A DNA stretch of 64,000 nt from Calvatia gigantea (taxonomy: Eukaryota > Basidiomycota > Agaricomycetes > Agaricales > Lycoperdaceae): the NCBI GenBank assembly GCA_025093985.1, contig JACAAK010000011.1, positions 1,550,001-1,614,000 on the forward strand, written 5' to 3'. Positions 1-11,259 of this stretch are shown here, piece after piece. The translations under genes and the position numbers were made by a program. Each line of letters starts with the position of its first letter. Position 1 is the stretch's first letter. Below the pieces are notes generated by a model. The model saw nothing but the letters and a program-made list of their open reading frames with translations, was not told where the DNA came from and did not search any database.

Positions 1-1
1 A

Positions 2-280
2 GAAGCACCAGCGCCCGAGCCAATGATCATCAACAATGAAGAAGAATATGAAGTAGAAGAAGTCCGAGGGAAGCGATGAAAAGGAAGGGGATATCAATTC
101 CTTATACACTGGAAAGGATACAGCAACGAAGAAGATATATGGATAGTGGAGTCAAATTTGCAAAATGCCCGAGATGCAATAACGGAGTACCACAAAAGGC
201 ATCCAGAGGATACCTATAAAAAGGGGGGCAAGAAATCCAGAAAACCATCAGTCAAGTCAACCCCTAGACAAAAATACTAG
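2..280 (+). pseudogene. Ty3/gypsy polyprotein C-terminus with chromodomain (broken)
   Basis: This is the C-terminal end of a chromovirus-type Ty3/gypsy Pol. The frame reads an acidic run followed by a chromodomain: EYEVEEVRGKR, then FLIHWKGYSNEEDIW and a helix containing NARDAITEYHKRHP. These are the aromatic-cage strand, the HWKGY strand and the C-terminal helix of chromodomains, which in these elements direct integration into chromatin. A TGA at 80-82 interrupts the domain between its first and second strands, so the copy is dead or needs readthrough. The natural TAG is at 278-280. The rest of Pol lies to the left of the window. Confidence 0.85.
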
Positions 281-286
281 CCAAAC

Positions 287-1273
287 ATGTCCTCCCAAGC
301 CAACCGCATCTCTATCAACTCCCTCGTCCACCCCAACCCGACCATGATCTCCTCAGTCCCCCTCCCAAAGCCAGGCAACAGCCACGCGCCTGCACCCCAA
401 GGTACCCATTATAACCTCGCAACCACCCTGTCCCTGGCACAAGGACTCCTCGAGGCCCTCCTTAAAGATGTCAACAAAGCCACAAACGATGAAGTAGAAA
501 CAATCACGGCCCAAAACAAACGACTCACAGTAAACCGTCACATCACCCTCGCCACCGCTTGCATCACCTTCGCAGACATGTACGCTGGGTTCGCCAATGC
601 ATCATCCTCCACAAGCCAGCATATCCCCGCCATCTTCCGCGCATTAGAATTATCCACCCTTACATCCAGTGAACAAAACTGGGTTCACAGTCTCCAAAGT
701 CGTGTTGACCTCGCTCTAGAGGTATTCAACCACCTCGATATCGCCGACATCTTCTTAGAACTCGCAGACGTCGCTATGAACTTACTAGGATGCGACAAAA
801 CCACAGAAGATCCAGACATTGATCAACTTGTTACATGCATCAGAATCACTCTTACCGACCTACACACCACCATCCGTTCCCCACCAGCCAAACGAGCAGA
901 CACGTCCATGGACGAAGAAACCACTGTCTCAATGAAAGAGGAAGTCAATGCACTCCGACGATTCATAAAGACCATCACCCCACCACAGATCGTATCGGTT
1001 TTTCTCCCACCAACAAGATTCTGCAGTGTACTACCAGGCCAAGAAAAGGACCAACATTATTGGAAAGCGATAGTCAAGAGTTACTGGGACAACTCAACCA
1101 CCACCGAGTTCCCCTTCAACGGAGTCCCAGTCCCTATCCGTCAAGATGGCCACAGCCACTTGCCCGTCTTCTTCGCACGCTCCAATGAAGGAAAGTACCT
1201 CATCAGAGCCACCAAGAAAGCCCTCGCCGCAGCCGTAGTCAATGGGGAGTTCGATGAACTTCCTGAGGCATGA
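287..1273 (+). CDS. Uncharacterised 328-aa ORF immediately behind a Ty3 pol end
   Basis: I do not recognise this protein. It begins at an ATG 7 nt after the stop of the chromodomain frame and runs 328 codons without a stop. It is polar, with a Pro/Ser-rich N-terminus (residues 1-45), a mostly helical middle (about 45-200, rich in Leu/Ala/Thr) and a basic-aromatic C-terminal third containing YWKAIVKSYW and VFFARSNEGKYLIRATKKAL. No signal peptide, membrane helix, zinc knuckle or protease motif is seen. Its position between Pol and the long region before a 3' LTR suggests an accessory third ORF of the retroelement rather than a host gene, but that is inference. It is intact although Pol next to it carries a stop. 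Confidence 0.6.
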   Translation: MSSQANRISINSLVHPNPTMISSVPLPKPGNSHAPAPQGTHYNLATTLSLAQGLLEALLKDVNKATNDEVETITAQNKRLTVNRHITLATACITFADMYAGFANASSSTSQHIPAIFRALELSTLTSSEQNWVHSLQSRVDLALEVFNHLDIADIFLELADVAMNLLGCDKTTEDPDIDQLVTCIRITLTDLHTTIRSPPAKRADTSMDEETTVSMKEEVNALRRFIKTITPPQIVSVFLPPTRFCSVLPGQEKDQHYWKAIVKSYWDNSTTTEFPFNGVPVPIRQDGHSHLPVFFARSNEGKYLIRATKKALAAAVVNGEFDELPEA

Positions 1274-4200
1274 AGTCTAATCGGAGGGTATTGTTATGAG
1301 TTTTCACCAATCATAACGCGTTCCGTGCCATTCTACATTCCTAACTATCTGTGTACCTGTTTCAGTTGTTTTTAGTCCAGCGTTCTCTGAAGATATGACT
1401 CGTACCAACTACCATGCCTTGACCAGACGTTTCATGTAGTTACTCCATCCGTTCAACCGGATAGCTTTAGACATATTTAAGTGTACATACACCCTTCTGT
1501 ATTCGGTATGCTTAACCACCTTCTGTTCTCCTTCCCTTACTCGCCCTCAAGACTTAGCCAGAGCTGCAACCTGAGGTCTAAACCGACTAAGGTCGTAACA
1601 CAACCTGGGAGACAGTGGTGCCTTTGGTCCACTTGATACCCTGTCTGACCCATGTTGTGAATGCATGCACTACGCACAGCAGTCCTACATGATGCTGACA
1701 CATTGTTACCCGTTCTTGGTTTTTGATATGGCAAACTGTCATCTCCAGTCTAGTTCGACCGCTTTAGGTCCGCTCCCCATTCTGGGTTGCAGCAGAACTG
1801 TTCCGCTCTGGTTGCTCCACCTCTGTTCTGGTATTCTCACTCTGATCGACGACGACGCTTTGGGCTTTCTGGGATTCTCTTCAGATCTGCCTCAGTAATT
1901 TACTATATGATGTATCATTTACGCTGAGCATTATGCTCCACTTTGCTGGTGAATTAGCTGGTCTTCATGACCGCAATAAAACCGCAGTGTCAGGAAAATT
2001 ATAAGCCTTGTGTTCTTGTGTTCCAAGTCGATTGGGCAAGTCCCGCCTTGAGTTTAAAAACACACCACAAGCATATACCTGAGCTATTTGACTCACTTAA
2101 GCTGGCAGTGATAAGCCGCTAAGGCCCGCTTAATTAAATAAAGCCGGGATATAGAAAATATCTTTGAGAAGTCCATCGTTAGTTCTTTCGCTTTAAGCTT
2201 CAACGCTTTACCCCTTCCACATTTATTCGACTACCGCTTTACTCTTTCTACGGATTGCTCATGCGCTTTAAAGTGCTTTATGCCACACTAAGGCAGTGGG
2301 CCGCAGCATTTGCAGCGCTGGTATGGTAGACAGCGGCCGCAAGGCTTGCAGCACCAATAAAACCATGGCATTACGCCAATAGCAGCAGCACTTGCAGCAT
2401 TCGCAAAATACCCAAAGAAGATAGCAAGGAGAAGAATGCTAATCGTGTCCTTGCAGCTGGGAAATAAGGGGAGAAGGATAATGAGCTGGTAACACCGCCA
2501 TTATGTCGTTTCAGGAAATACTTCAGAATATAGTTTAAATATGCCGCTGGCTCGAGCAATTGCCGCCATATACTATTTCTCTTATAGAGGAGCTGTGTCG
2601 CTATATATCGCGCCCTGCTTCTAGCATCAACGTTACTTCACTTGTGTTAAGCGCATGTACATGCGCCCAAGTTTGAAGACCTGTTTTAAGTTAGAGCATG
2701 GATGAGCATGTTAAAAATGCTTTGTCCGCCAATTAACAGGAATAACAATGATTGCTTTAAGGAAGTTTGACTTCATGGAAGTCGCCGTCCATTATTAGGA
2801 CTTAAGCGCACCATTTAGCAACTATAATTGAGAAAGAGGATGTGTATAGCACCATACGATGCAATATGCCAACAAATTCCTTAAGAAATCCTTTAGACTG
2901 CTCTTTATGGAGCTTGGTGCCAGAGGAGTTCTTGAGTCGCCATCTTCGGATGTCGCTGACCTTGATACCAATGGAAGGATATATGGTAGTACTTTCGACT
3001 TCATACTCCTTGATAAATGCTATGAATAACGGTGTGCCGCGTGAGATGTAAGTGCTGGCTATAAATCCTTTTCTACGCAACAAGTGAGAAATCCTTACGG
3101 GTTATATGAAGAAGATAGCAGGAGCATGTCGCTCTATTCACTTGAGAAGAATATCCTTCATAGGATCTCATGAATCGCATCATTACAAAGAAAGGAAATT
3201 ACAACACATCTAGGAATTAGCAGAATAGCTCCCAACATATAACGGTTGAGCTTCAGTACTGTGTTACCAGATATAATTCTTAGACCTCGCCGCTTTATAT
3301 TAGGCTTGAGGCAAGAAACTGGAAATCCTACGGGAACGACAAGTATCTGAACTGCTTTTATATTCCAGCATTAGTCTATGACATTAGGAATGAAAGATTT
3401 GTAGCACCACATTAGTGTGTGGCCAATCTATATCGAGAAAATCTTATAACGTATGTCCTCAAGCGTAATGCTTTTGAGGCAATCGTTAAAGGTCACCACC
3501 TTTGCAATAAGTCATACAGAGCTGTATTAGTTCACCCAATCTTATCATTGTACACGAACTTGCAATTATAAGCAAGGAGATGCCTGGTTGTTGAACATTA
3601 CGCCTACTAGACTATATCGTTTGACATCATTGAACAGAACTTCCCATGATTATGCCTTCTTCACTCGTCTTTATGACTTGTCAAGATGTTGCATTATTTC
3701 ATTGCCACTCTGGATTATTTCACAAGGGAAACTGCATCAGTACCTTTATCCAGAATTCTTTATACGAATATCCTCGTCCTTGAGCGTAATACTTGGACTT
3801 GACAGAATTGCTAGTCGTCTATTATGACGCTACTCTATGACTTCTCATCTCATGATGATAGTTGTCCTCCTTTAAAAGAAGTTATGAGGCTCTAAGATTC
3901 ATTAGAGAAACCTCTACAGTGTAGCTGACAATGGCCAATGTCGCAACTGATTATGGAGGAGAGTTTGTCTAAATGAGAGCAATAGCAAATATTCATGGCA
4001 TGAATAACCCACTTAAACCTCCTACTCCCAATGCTTTCGCAATGGTTGATGTAGAGAGACTGATTCGCACTACACTTTGAGAGCCTAAAAGCTTTATGGC
4101 AACAGGAATGTCTTACCCGTCTCAGTGATAGTTTAGCATTGACTAGAGCGTAACGCGCCAGTCCAAGTGTTTATAGTGGAAGGCACTTAATTGTGTAAAT

Positions 4201-5781
4201 CAAGGGATAAACCATTAATTTGGTTCTGTACTGTGGGTTTGGTTTCGCGGCGCATCAGTTAACATGATGACCACTCAAACACAATCGCTTATTCGGGATG
4301 AAACATACCTCGATCGTTTGATCAACGAGAACTTTCAAGTTCAAGCGGCACACAGAAAGGCTTAACGTTCTATGAACAATCCACATTTGGATGCCTTACT
4401 CAATGAGGGAATATACCCTTAAATGTCATGATTCAGCAACTGGATAGCAGTAAAACCAGTTCATTTGCAAAGAAGAGAGCAAAACCTGCACGAAGCAAGA
4501 AGTTGCTATGCTTCTTTATCCGCCATCTTTTGATGCCGCAGGATATATTCCATTAAATTCCATGATCACCTCCTGATTCCTTTCCATTTCCATTCGAGAA
4601 ATCTCTGCCCACCATATCCTACATCTTATGCTGACATAATCGCCAATTTGATGCATTATATGCGCATCCTTTACAGGATATCTACCGCTTTTGACACACC
4701 ACACTTCTGTGTTGCCACTCAGGTGGAACGACCATTGTGGAGGAGTTATAGAATAAAATGCTGGTTGATACGCATTGCACAATTGAACCTGACTAGGAAA
4801 GACTGCACTGTTCATTACGCGGGTCACCTACAGGTAGACTATAATGGATTAGGCATTCAATTTCAAGAAGAACTCATTTGAACTCACCGACTAGAGTTGG
4901 ACAAGCATAAGACTTGCTATGTGTTCACGCTAGCGTCTACCAGAAAAGTGCAATAGCTCGGATAGATCATCCTAAAAATATGTGATGGTTATACCTCCAT
5001 ATGAGCTTTCGCCTCGCATAGCTTAACAAACTTGCAAGAAAATTCTTTTATTTCTGGAATTGCATCGATAATAATCCGCCATTAACAATGCACATTGACA
5101 TTTAAATCGAAAACACTCGTCGCTGAGGGAGGAGTACAGTAAAACTAGTTCTTAATTGCTGGTGAATAACCGCATATGATTAAAGCTTTTAATAGCTACA
5201 CTTCACTGGTCCGTCTTAATTGATGTGCACTGTGGTGGTTCGTAACATGATAAACACTCTCTAAGCCCTAAAAAGTGATATGATTGAGTAACATGTGTTA
5301 GGAAACTTAACATGCTGAAAAGCATGGAGGAGAACAACAGACACAGTATTCTTACTCCAAATCCGATGACCGCCTTATCCTGTGCTTTACAGCAAAGGAA
5401 ATTCATTAAGTTGAAGGCATTGCTTTTGTGATTCAATTCTCCAGTTATCCGTGCATGTGAGAAATGCTTAGCGTTGATAACAAAACTGCTTTTGCAGACT
5501 GGATGAGAAGATACACTGGAATAATCTGACAGGCTTCGGCTTACCAGATAAGAAGAGAGTTTGAATGACACCAGACGAACACTATATGTGTTACATGGAA
5601 GGAATCTTTAATCCTTGATTGAGCTGGATTTAATCCGCCTTCATGCGATTACGCTGGATTTTATCCACATTTTCCAAAACCACTTCGTTGACCTCGCTTT
5701 GGCAATAAAGTCTAATGGCCTTGCAACTAGCTGGCTTGAGCGATTGCCGCAACATGATACCAATTCCTACGTCATTGCGAG
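1274..5781. other. AT-rich region without recognisable gene
   Basis: About 4.5 kb with no open frame longer than roughly 120 codons and none resembling a protein I know. The region is visibly AT-rich from about 1,900 on. It may be the long 3' untranslated part of the retroelement whose pol end is at the left edge, or old, decayed transposon DNA. Short recurring words (for example GAGCGTAA near 3,468, 3,783 and 4,145) are seen, but I could not extract a clear repeat unit here. Confidence 0.5.
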
Positions 5782-6482
5782 CCCTCCTCTTCAGAGTTGA
5801 TGGGGAAAACATAAAGGATATGATATTCCTTTCTGCCTTCTTACGAAGACACTTGGATAAAAATATTAGGTGCAGAAATATTCCTTTCCGCCACAGTCAC
5901 TGGAAAAATATATTCATAGGACTTTCAATTGTTCCTATCACCTCTCTCGAGTCACTGATAAAACAAATGGGGAGTTATCCCTGCCGACGTTTCACTACGA
6001 GCGTCCTAGGCAAAAATAACATCAGGAAATTATTCCTTCCTCCTCTAATGAGTTGTAGGAGAAAATATTATAAGGTTTACACTTTTACCTTTCCACCTCT
6101 TACAAGTCGTTGGATAAAATAAATCAGGAACATATTCCTTCATACTCGCTCAAGAGTCGACTGTAAAAATATGACAGGAACTTATTCCTTTCGCAAGATA
6201 AAAATAAGATAGGGTCTAATGATCCTTTCTCTCTTTCACAAGATTGAGGAAAAACTTCATAGGTTTTGAATGTAACCTTCCGCCTCTTCGTGAGTCTACG
6301 GTAAAACATCTACATGGAATTTATCCATCCGCCTCAAATTGAGAGTCTGGGAAAATATACAGGGTCAATTTCAAGATCCTTCCACCTCTTCGGAGTTGTA
6401 TGGAAAAACAAATAAGGGACTTAATCATTCCTCCCTCCTTTTCGGAGTTGATGGGAAATAACAAAAAGTGTGTATGCATTCC
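5782..6482 (+). repeat. Degenerate tandem array, about 51-bp unit, about 14 copies
   Basis: Units start with CCTTCCRCCTCTT-like blocks, followed by GAGTTG-like, TGGGAAAAA-like and AGGAACTTATT-like blocks. Starts are visible near 5,783, 5,828, 5,883, 5,934, 5,980, 6,035, 6,088, 6,137, 6,187, 6,224, 6,276, 6,325, 6,378, 6,430 and 6,481, giving spacings of 37-55 and mostly 49-53. The best preserved units are at 6,276, 6,378 and 6,430. Weaker relatives may extend left to about 5,600. The array has no coding capacity. Similar arrays occur in the 3' regions of large plant Ty3 elements; here that parallel is inference. Confidence 0.75.
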
Positions 6483-7189
6483 TTGGGACTGAATCCTTAA
6501 TCCGCATCGGCCGAAATGCCTTTTGCTTGGAGGAAAATTGCATGAGACCACTTCCATTTGTGAATCCATTAATTTGGAATTTGTTCAAGTTAAATCAGAA
6601 CAAGGCTTGTAGCATCATTGCTTCGCCGGCTCATGTGACTGCCACGGCTGATTGATCTACATAACCACAAAGTGACAGCCTTGATTACGCTGGCTTAATA
6701 CTGCCGCTTTCCTGATCTCACAATAATCGCACGCTGGATTAGCGACCAGTGATTTATCACTTAGGATTTCGCATCAGCAAAAATGGTTTTTGTATTTCAC
6801 ACCTATGCGGAAAAACAGATTTGTTGAACGCTTCGAAAGAATTGCGGTTTACAATTTCTGGAGGAGCCTCTTTAGGCTTTCCTACTCCTACTCTTAGACG
6901 AAAGTCACAGCGAGTTAGTCGCGGGAGTTTAAAGTTGAGTTAAAGGACATTTGATAGCTCAAAGCAATTGTCGTTGCATCCTTTATGGCCATCATAGCAA
7001 ATGCTAGCATCAATTCCTCTCCACTACAGGAATTCTTTTCCAACTTTCAAAAGCAGGTTAATTCCACATGATCGTTGATGACTCTGACATTTGATGTTTG
7101 GCCCTGCCACTCTTTTGTTGAAGATTCCAATGTCTAAGTCTGGTTTCAATACCACTAGATTATTGAAGCGTTAATCTTCCCCCCTTCAA
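6483..7189. other. Gene-free stretch between tandem array and LTR
   Basis: I see no gene, RNA or clear repeat here. It continues the AT-rich composition of the preceding region and leads directly into the purine tract before the LTR, so it is probably the last internal part of the same element. Confidence 0.4.
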
Positions 7190-7200
7190 GTGAGGAGGAG
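7190..7200 (+). promoter_or_regulatory. Candidate polypurine tract of an LTR retrotransposon
   Basis: GTGAGGAGGAG lies directly before the TGTTGA that starts the LTR. A purine run abutting the 5' end of the 3' LTR is the plus-strand primer site in Ty3-type elements. This makes the following LTR a 3' LTR attached to internal sequence on its left, not a solo LTR. Confidence 0.55.
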
Positions 7201-7744
7201 TGTTGAATCTTGCCCCATACCACTACGTTGGTTCAGTCTATTTATAGCTGAAATGGGGTTCGAGTATTTCACCTTCAGAGGGTTGATAATAACGGACCAT
7301 CACGGACTATGTACACAGTAGTTGTACTGCCCTTCTGGTAGTCAGTTATACCTTCCGCATGGAACCTTCTAGTACATGCGTCGTACATAGTATGCTCCAA
7401 TTATGCTACTGGTAGTTAGACCTCACCCGTATAAGGGTTTAGAGTGCACAGACCAGGGATATTAGTATATATACCCTATGTAGCATTGTAGTATGTAGGC
7501 CCTTTCAGGTATGCCTTTTGGCATAAGACACTATGTCTTCTCTCCTCTACGCTAGCTTCTTTAAGCATCACTTCCCTTCTCCTCAAGACTCTCTGAGTAT
7601 GCTGGTATAAGCAGGACTCTGTCCGCTACCATGCGCCTCTCCTACTGGACTGTCTCCCAGATGAATACGACTACCCTCCACTGCTGATGCCTACACGCTT
7701 AGGTAGTGTGAACTTATATTGGGATGTCTACTTGTTCTCTCAAC
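7201..7744 (+). mobile_element. Putative 3' LTR, 544 bp
   Basis: The segment starts TGTTGA and ends TCAACA, a perfect 6-bp terminal inverted repeat with canonical TG...CA ends. It contains TATA-like boxes (CTATTTATAG near 7,237; TAGTATATATACC near 7,466) followed by a pyrimidine-rich part, as in U3-R-U5. A purine tract precedes it. To its right the sequence enters a Ty3 RNase H reading frame at once, so the LTR seems to lie inside a second element. No matching target duplication can be checked because the left end of the element is outside the window. Confidence 0.6.
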
Positions 7745-8140
7745 ACAGGGTAGAAGTCAATGCATCAGACTATGCATTAGGAGGTGTGCTATCACAGCTA
7801 CAAGAGGCCAAATGGCACCCGATCACCTTCATATCACGAATGTTATCACCAGTGGAACACAACTATGAAATATATGACAAAGAACTACTGGCCATTATCC
7901 ATGCCCTGAAGGAATGGAGACACTACCTGCTAGACACTGAAGAAAAATTTGAAATCTGGACCAACCACAAGAACTTAAAATACTACTGAGAGCTGCAGAA
8001 ACTGAACAGACAACAAGCCCAATGGTACCTATGCTTACAGGACTATGACTTCACACTATGACATGTACCTGGGAAGACAAACACTAAGGCTGACCTATTG
8101 TTGCAGTTATTGAACTACATATTTTACAAAAGGTTTGAGG
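7745..8140 (+). pseudogene. Ty3/gypsy RNase H remnant
   Basis: The frame shows classical Ty3 RNase H motifs: NASDYALGGVLSQ (catalytic Asp region), NYEIYDKELLAI (catalytic Glu), then WRHYLLDTEEKFEIWTNHKN (a normal element would have TDHKN, so the usual Asp is Asn here), and after two in-frame stops (TGA near 7,987 and another near 8,059) HVPGKTNTKAD, where elements normally end ...KADALSR. The reverse transcriptase that should precede it is missing; its place is taken by the LTR. This is a dead fragment. Confidence 0.85.
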
Positions 8141-8355
8141 TCAATTGGTGAAGAACTCGACCCAGGAGATTGTTTTGTCTCGTTGTGTGATGTTGTTGCA
8201 TTGGCTGATTGATGACTGTAGGTGTTCAAGAATCAAGAGACCGAAACAACACAGGAACTCCGAATTATCGATTTTCACACTTTTCTCAGTTGTTCGATGA
8301 TCAGAATAGAATCATTACCGCCAAGGATGGATCCTATCGATAGGTGTGTAGTAAG

Positions 8356-8589
8356 TGTTGTGTATATACCCTCTTTGTAAGGACTTACTTCGGACTATTC
8401 TTCAGTTCCACTCATTACATCAGCCATTATGTAATCGCTCTATTTTCGAGCTCTACTGTACTTTCATACACCTCAGTCTCGTTCTATGATTCTGAGGTGA
8501 GTTACATTATGCTTAACTGTATTATACCTTTTACTTATATGACCTATAGTGTATTATCTCACTCTAGATCCCTGCCGCTCATTACAACA
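8356..8589 (+). mobile_element. Solo LTR, 234 bp, with 5-bp target duplication
   Basis: The insert begins TGTTGT and ends ACAACA (6-bp inverted ends, TG...CA) and is flanked by GTAAG on both sides (8,351-8,355 and 8,590-8,594). The duplicated partner locus near 34,135-34,139 has GTGAG once and no insert, so it gives the empty site. A TATA-like GTATATACC lies near the start. The insertion happened after the segmental duplication. Confidence 0.9.
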
Positions 8590-8829
8590 GTAAGTTGTAT
8601 CTGATTCTGAACTTGTTGATAGCTTATGTGTTTACGCTCAATAGTGCGCGCGCTCGGGTAGGCAATCTGCGCAGTGACACAGATACTGTCACAAAGACTG
8701 ACAATTTCGTGCATAGTTCATAGCTCTCGCATGGAGTTGGGGACTCTATGGTCCCCAACTCCATGGCCTATTAATTGCTCAAACTTGTGAGTTGGCTCAC
8801 AATGGCGTGAACCTTACTAATGGATTTCT

Positions 8830-9877
8830 TCAGTCAGTTACTATGTGACTTTCCCTCGTGACGCCCGAATCAACAAAGCTATAGTCTATTCGGTGTTCTC
8901 GTTGGAGACCCTTCAGACAGCTCTCTTGACACATGACACGTATCTTAGCTTTGTGCTGAATTTTGGAAATGCTGAATTCTTAGAACTATTGGGTTTTTAT
9001 GGCTGGCTGTTCCGGTGCTCTGTGGCATAGGTGAGTACCATCGTTCATATCCAACGTTCAGTCCACCTGAAAGTGCGTCCTCTGACAGCTGGTGGATAGC
9101 GGAAATGTTTTATGCATACCGTATCTATAAGGTTTCAGGATCCCGGAGGGTCAGCGGGATTATTGTGGTGGTACGCGAGCCAATTAGATCAACATGAATC
9201 CGAGGACTTACTAGGTACTCTCTAGTTATCCTTTGTCCAGTTAGCTTCCGCCATTGCGGAAGGAGTGCGAGCACGTTCTGTTCAGAATCTTGTCGTGTTT
9301 CGAGGAAACGAAAAACCAAGGCCAATACCCGTCATTGTACTTCCACCTACCTCCTAGAAATGTAGTTCACCTCACACCGATTCCTAGGTCTGGTCAGTTT
9401 CAGTGACTACGTGCGATATAATAATCGCTGTGGCAACGACGTATTATGTACGCTTGTCCTTGAAGTGTCATTGTTCACCCCATTTTCTGATGGACTTCCA
9501 GCTCGTGAGGCTCAAAAAGGAATTTCAGCAGTCCCCGTACGTGATTCGAAAACTCATGACGCTGACCGTAGAAACGGGACCAGTAACAGGTTAGTCAGGA
9601 ATACGATGCACATTGGAGGTAGTAACAGCAGGAGGATAATCAGCTTTCGCCGCCGGAGGATCTGGTGCCCTCTTCGTTGGACTGCCCGAAAGCGAAACCT
9701 TTTATATTGGGGCCTCGTAATGGGCAAGCTCTACTCGAACTCTCTTATGAGAGTTTTGAACAGTCGAAACCGAACTGAATACACGGGGGATATTGTGACC
9801 TTACCTGTTTCATACGAAAGTTCTTCCGCTTCATGGCAGGGCCGCCGATCATGGAGCGACGGGGGGGAAAACTATTA
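8830..9877 (+). pseudogene. DUF6534-type seven-helix membrane protein, pseudogene copy 1
   Basis: Fragments in shifting frames match the family layout: YVTFPRDARINKAIVYSVF and QTALLTHDTYL (helix 2-3 region), a hydrophobic GWLF/AVPVLCGI helix, MFYAYRIYKVSGSR (conserved loop before a helix), then KLMTLTVETG and near the end LYSNSLMRVLNSR, the hallmark C-terminal motif. Members are integral membrane proteins of unknown function, abundant in mushrooms. At least one likely intron remains (GTGAGT near 9,031). Frames break repeatedly and the N-terminus is degenerate, so no functional product is expected. A second copy lies at 34,350-35,420. Confidence 0.8.
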
Positions 9878-9939
9878 ACGAAGAGTTTGAGGGGTGGATG
9901 TTACTACCAGGAGTTTCGTCATGTCTCCCAGTGTATCCA

Positions 9940-10970
9940 AACTACAACCTTTGTTGAACCCAGGAAATTTTAATGGAACAGGCGGGCCATATGAAGTCAC
10001 CCGGTGTAACTATTGGATAGACGCTTCCAAACATCAACCTTTCTTTCGTACGGGGTATGCAACGGGACTATAAGCCGCGATAAACTTAATTTTGACAATT
10101 ACGAAGAGGATGTTGATCTGACTCTCGACATACCGGATGTTCCGCATCTTGGTTTACCAGTTGACTTAAGGGCGCGAATCCATTGCCGAGTTGGTTGCTA
10201 AACCTGTAATGGAGTCATAAAACAGGGTTGAGATCCATTTGCCTCAATACTGATTACGTCGCGGAGTTTCTTTGTCGTGGGACTTCACGGCAGGAACAGA
10301 GTAGCTTCACAGTTTTTACGGTCATATAGTTATACTGTGGGTAACCGGAAGATAAGAGGATCGAACCGTTTACCCTTGTTATCGACAGGTTTATCAAGAT
10401 GGGTAACATGGTGCGCGTCATGACCTCACAGGCCTCACCGCTTGACTCCGCTTCAGTATATGAATTCCATCCCTGCCAATTGTATCGCCACCTTCGGTTT
10501 GTGGGACTTCCAGATATTCGGCATTTCCCCATCTAAAGAATGAGGTAATGCACATGCTCCACACAATCCATATGCACTTCCCTCCGGCCTTCTTTCGTCC
10601 CTACTGGTCCTCTTGTTCTACTTCTAAGATGGTAGTACTCGGCAACCACGGGGTGAAAGAGATTGAGGTTCCAGATGATGATCCTTCCGCCACCGCGCAA
10701 TCAGGAAGATTAATGACCAGAGGTATCACTGGGAACCGGGCTCAATGGCTTCTGTCAGGCTTTCGACAGGAGCTATCGTTCACAGGGACGGGGCGAAGGA
10801 TCTCTTGTCGTACTCGTGGGGACGGGATAGCGGTGTTGCGTTGAGTAGCAAATCCCGTTCCCCAGAGCTTGGCTCTTTTGATTGAGCAGTGTTATCAGAC
10901 GGCCTTAGTCGTATTGTTGTATGTAGCGACGATGACTTGCCACAATGCTGGATTTAGATAACGAATAAAC
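9940..10970 (+). pseudogene. F-box family pseudogene A (C-terminal body only)
   Basis: Aligns with the body of the intact gene at 15,012-16,659: NYWIDASK for YWIDDSK near 10,005, then the stretch before QVDL, later MVVLGNHGVKEIEVPDDDPSA near 10,630 for MVVLGNNEVKGIEIPDDNPSA. The F-box and N-terminal half are absent; the junction with the preceding DUF6534 remnant is near 9,940. Many stops and frameshifts. Confidence 0.8.
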
Positions 10971-11259
10971 AGGTTGTTCGTGGTGTGGGCTGCCACTTGT
11001 ACCTTATTAATGTCTGGTATAGGCTTTCCCGTCGCGCTGGTGTTGTACGAGCGACGCAATCTTCTATATAGCAACGTTACTCGGGCTGCGCATGGTGGAA
11101 TTGCAATGCGGGCCATCTTTATAAGACAGCTCCTGGAACTTCAACAGCTGATCTCGGTCGAACTTAGACCGATAAGGATGCCTTGTGGACGCTGCAGCTG
11201 AGGCGCTTGTGCCGGTGACGTCTGGTAATCTTGAACATCGTTAGTGAAACCCAAGGTCC

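Larger units (their letters stand above)
8216..10460. repeat. Left copy of a 2-kb segmental duplication (partner about 34,000-36,000)
   Basis: Blocks such as CAAGAATCAAGAGACCGAAA near 8,227 recur near 34,010, and the two stretches stay alignable through the DUF6534 pseudogene and into an F-box pseudogene, in the same orientation. The main difference is a 234-bp LTR present only in this left copy. Both copies already carry frame-breaking changes. Confidence 0.85.

Noticed and set aside
2802..3083. Minus-strand frame of 93 codons in the AT-rich region
   Set aside because: No family resemblance, no intron or start context, and similar chance frames occur throughout the region.
8344..8604. 86-codon hydrophobic frame
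   Set aside because: It lies almost entirely inside the 234-bp solo LTR and is a by-product of it.
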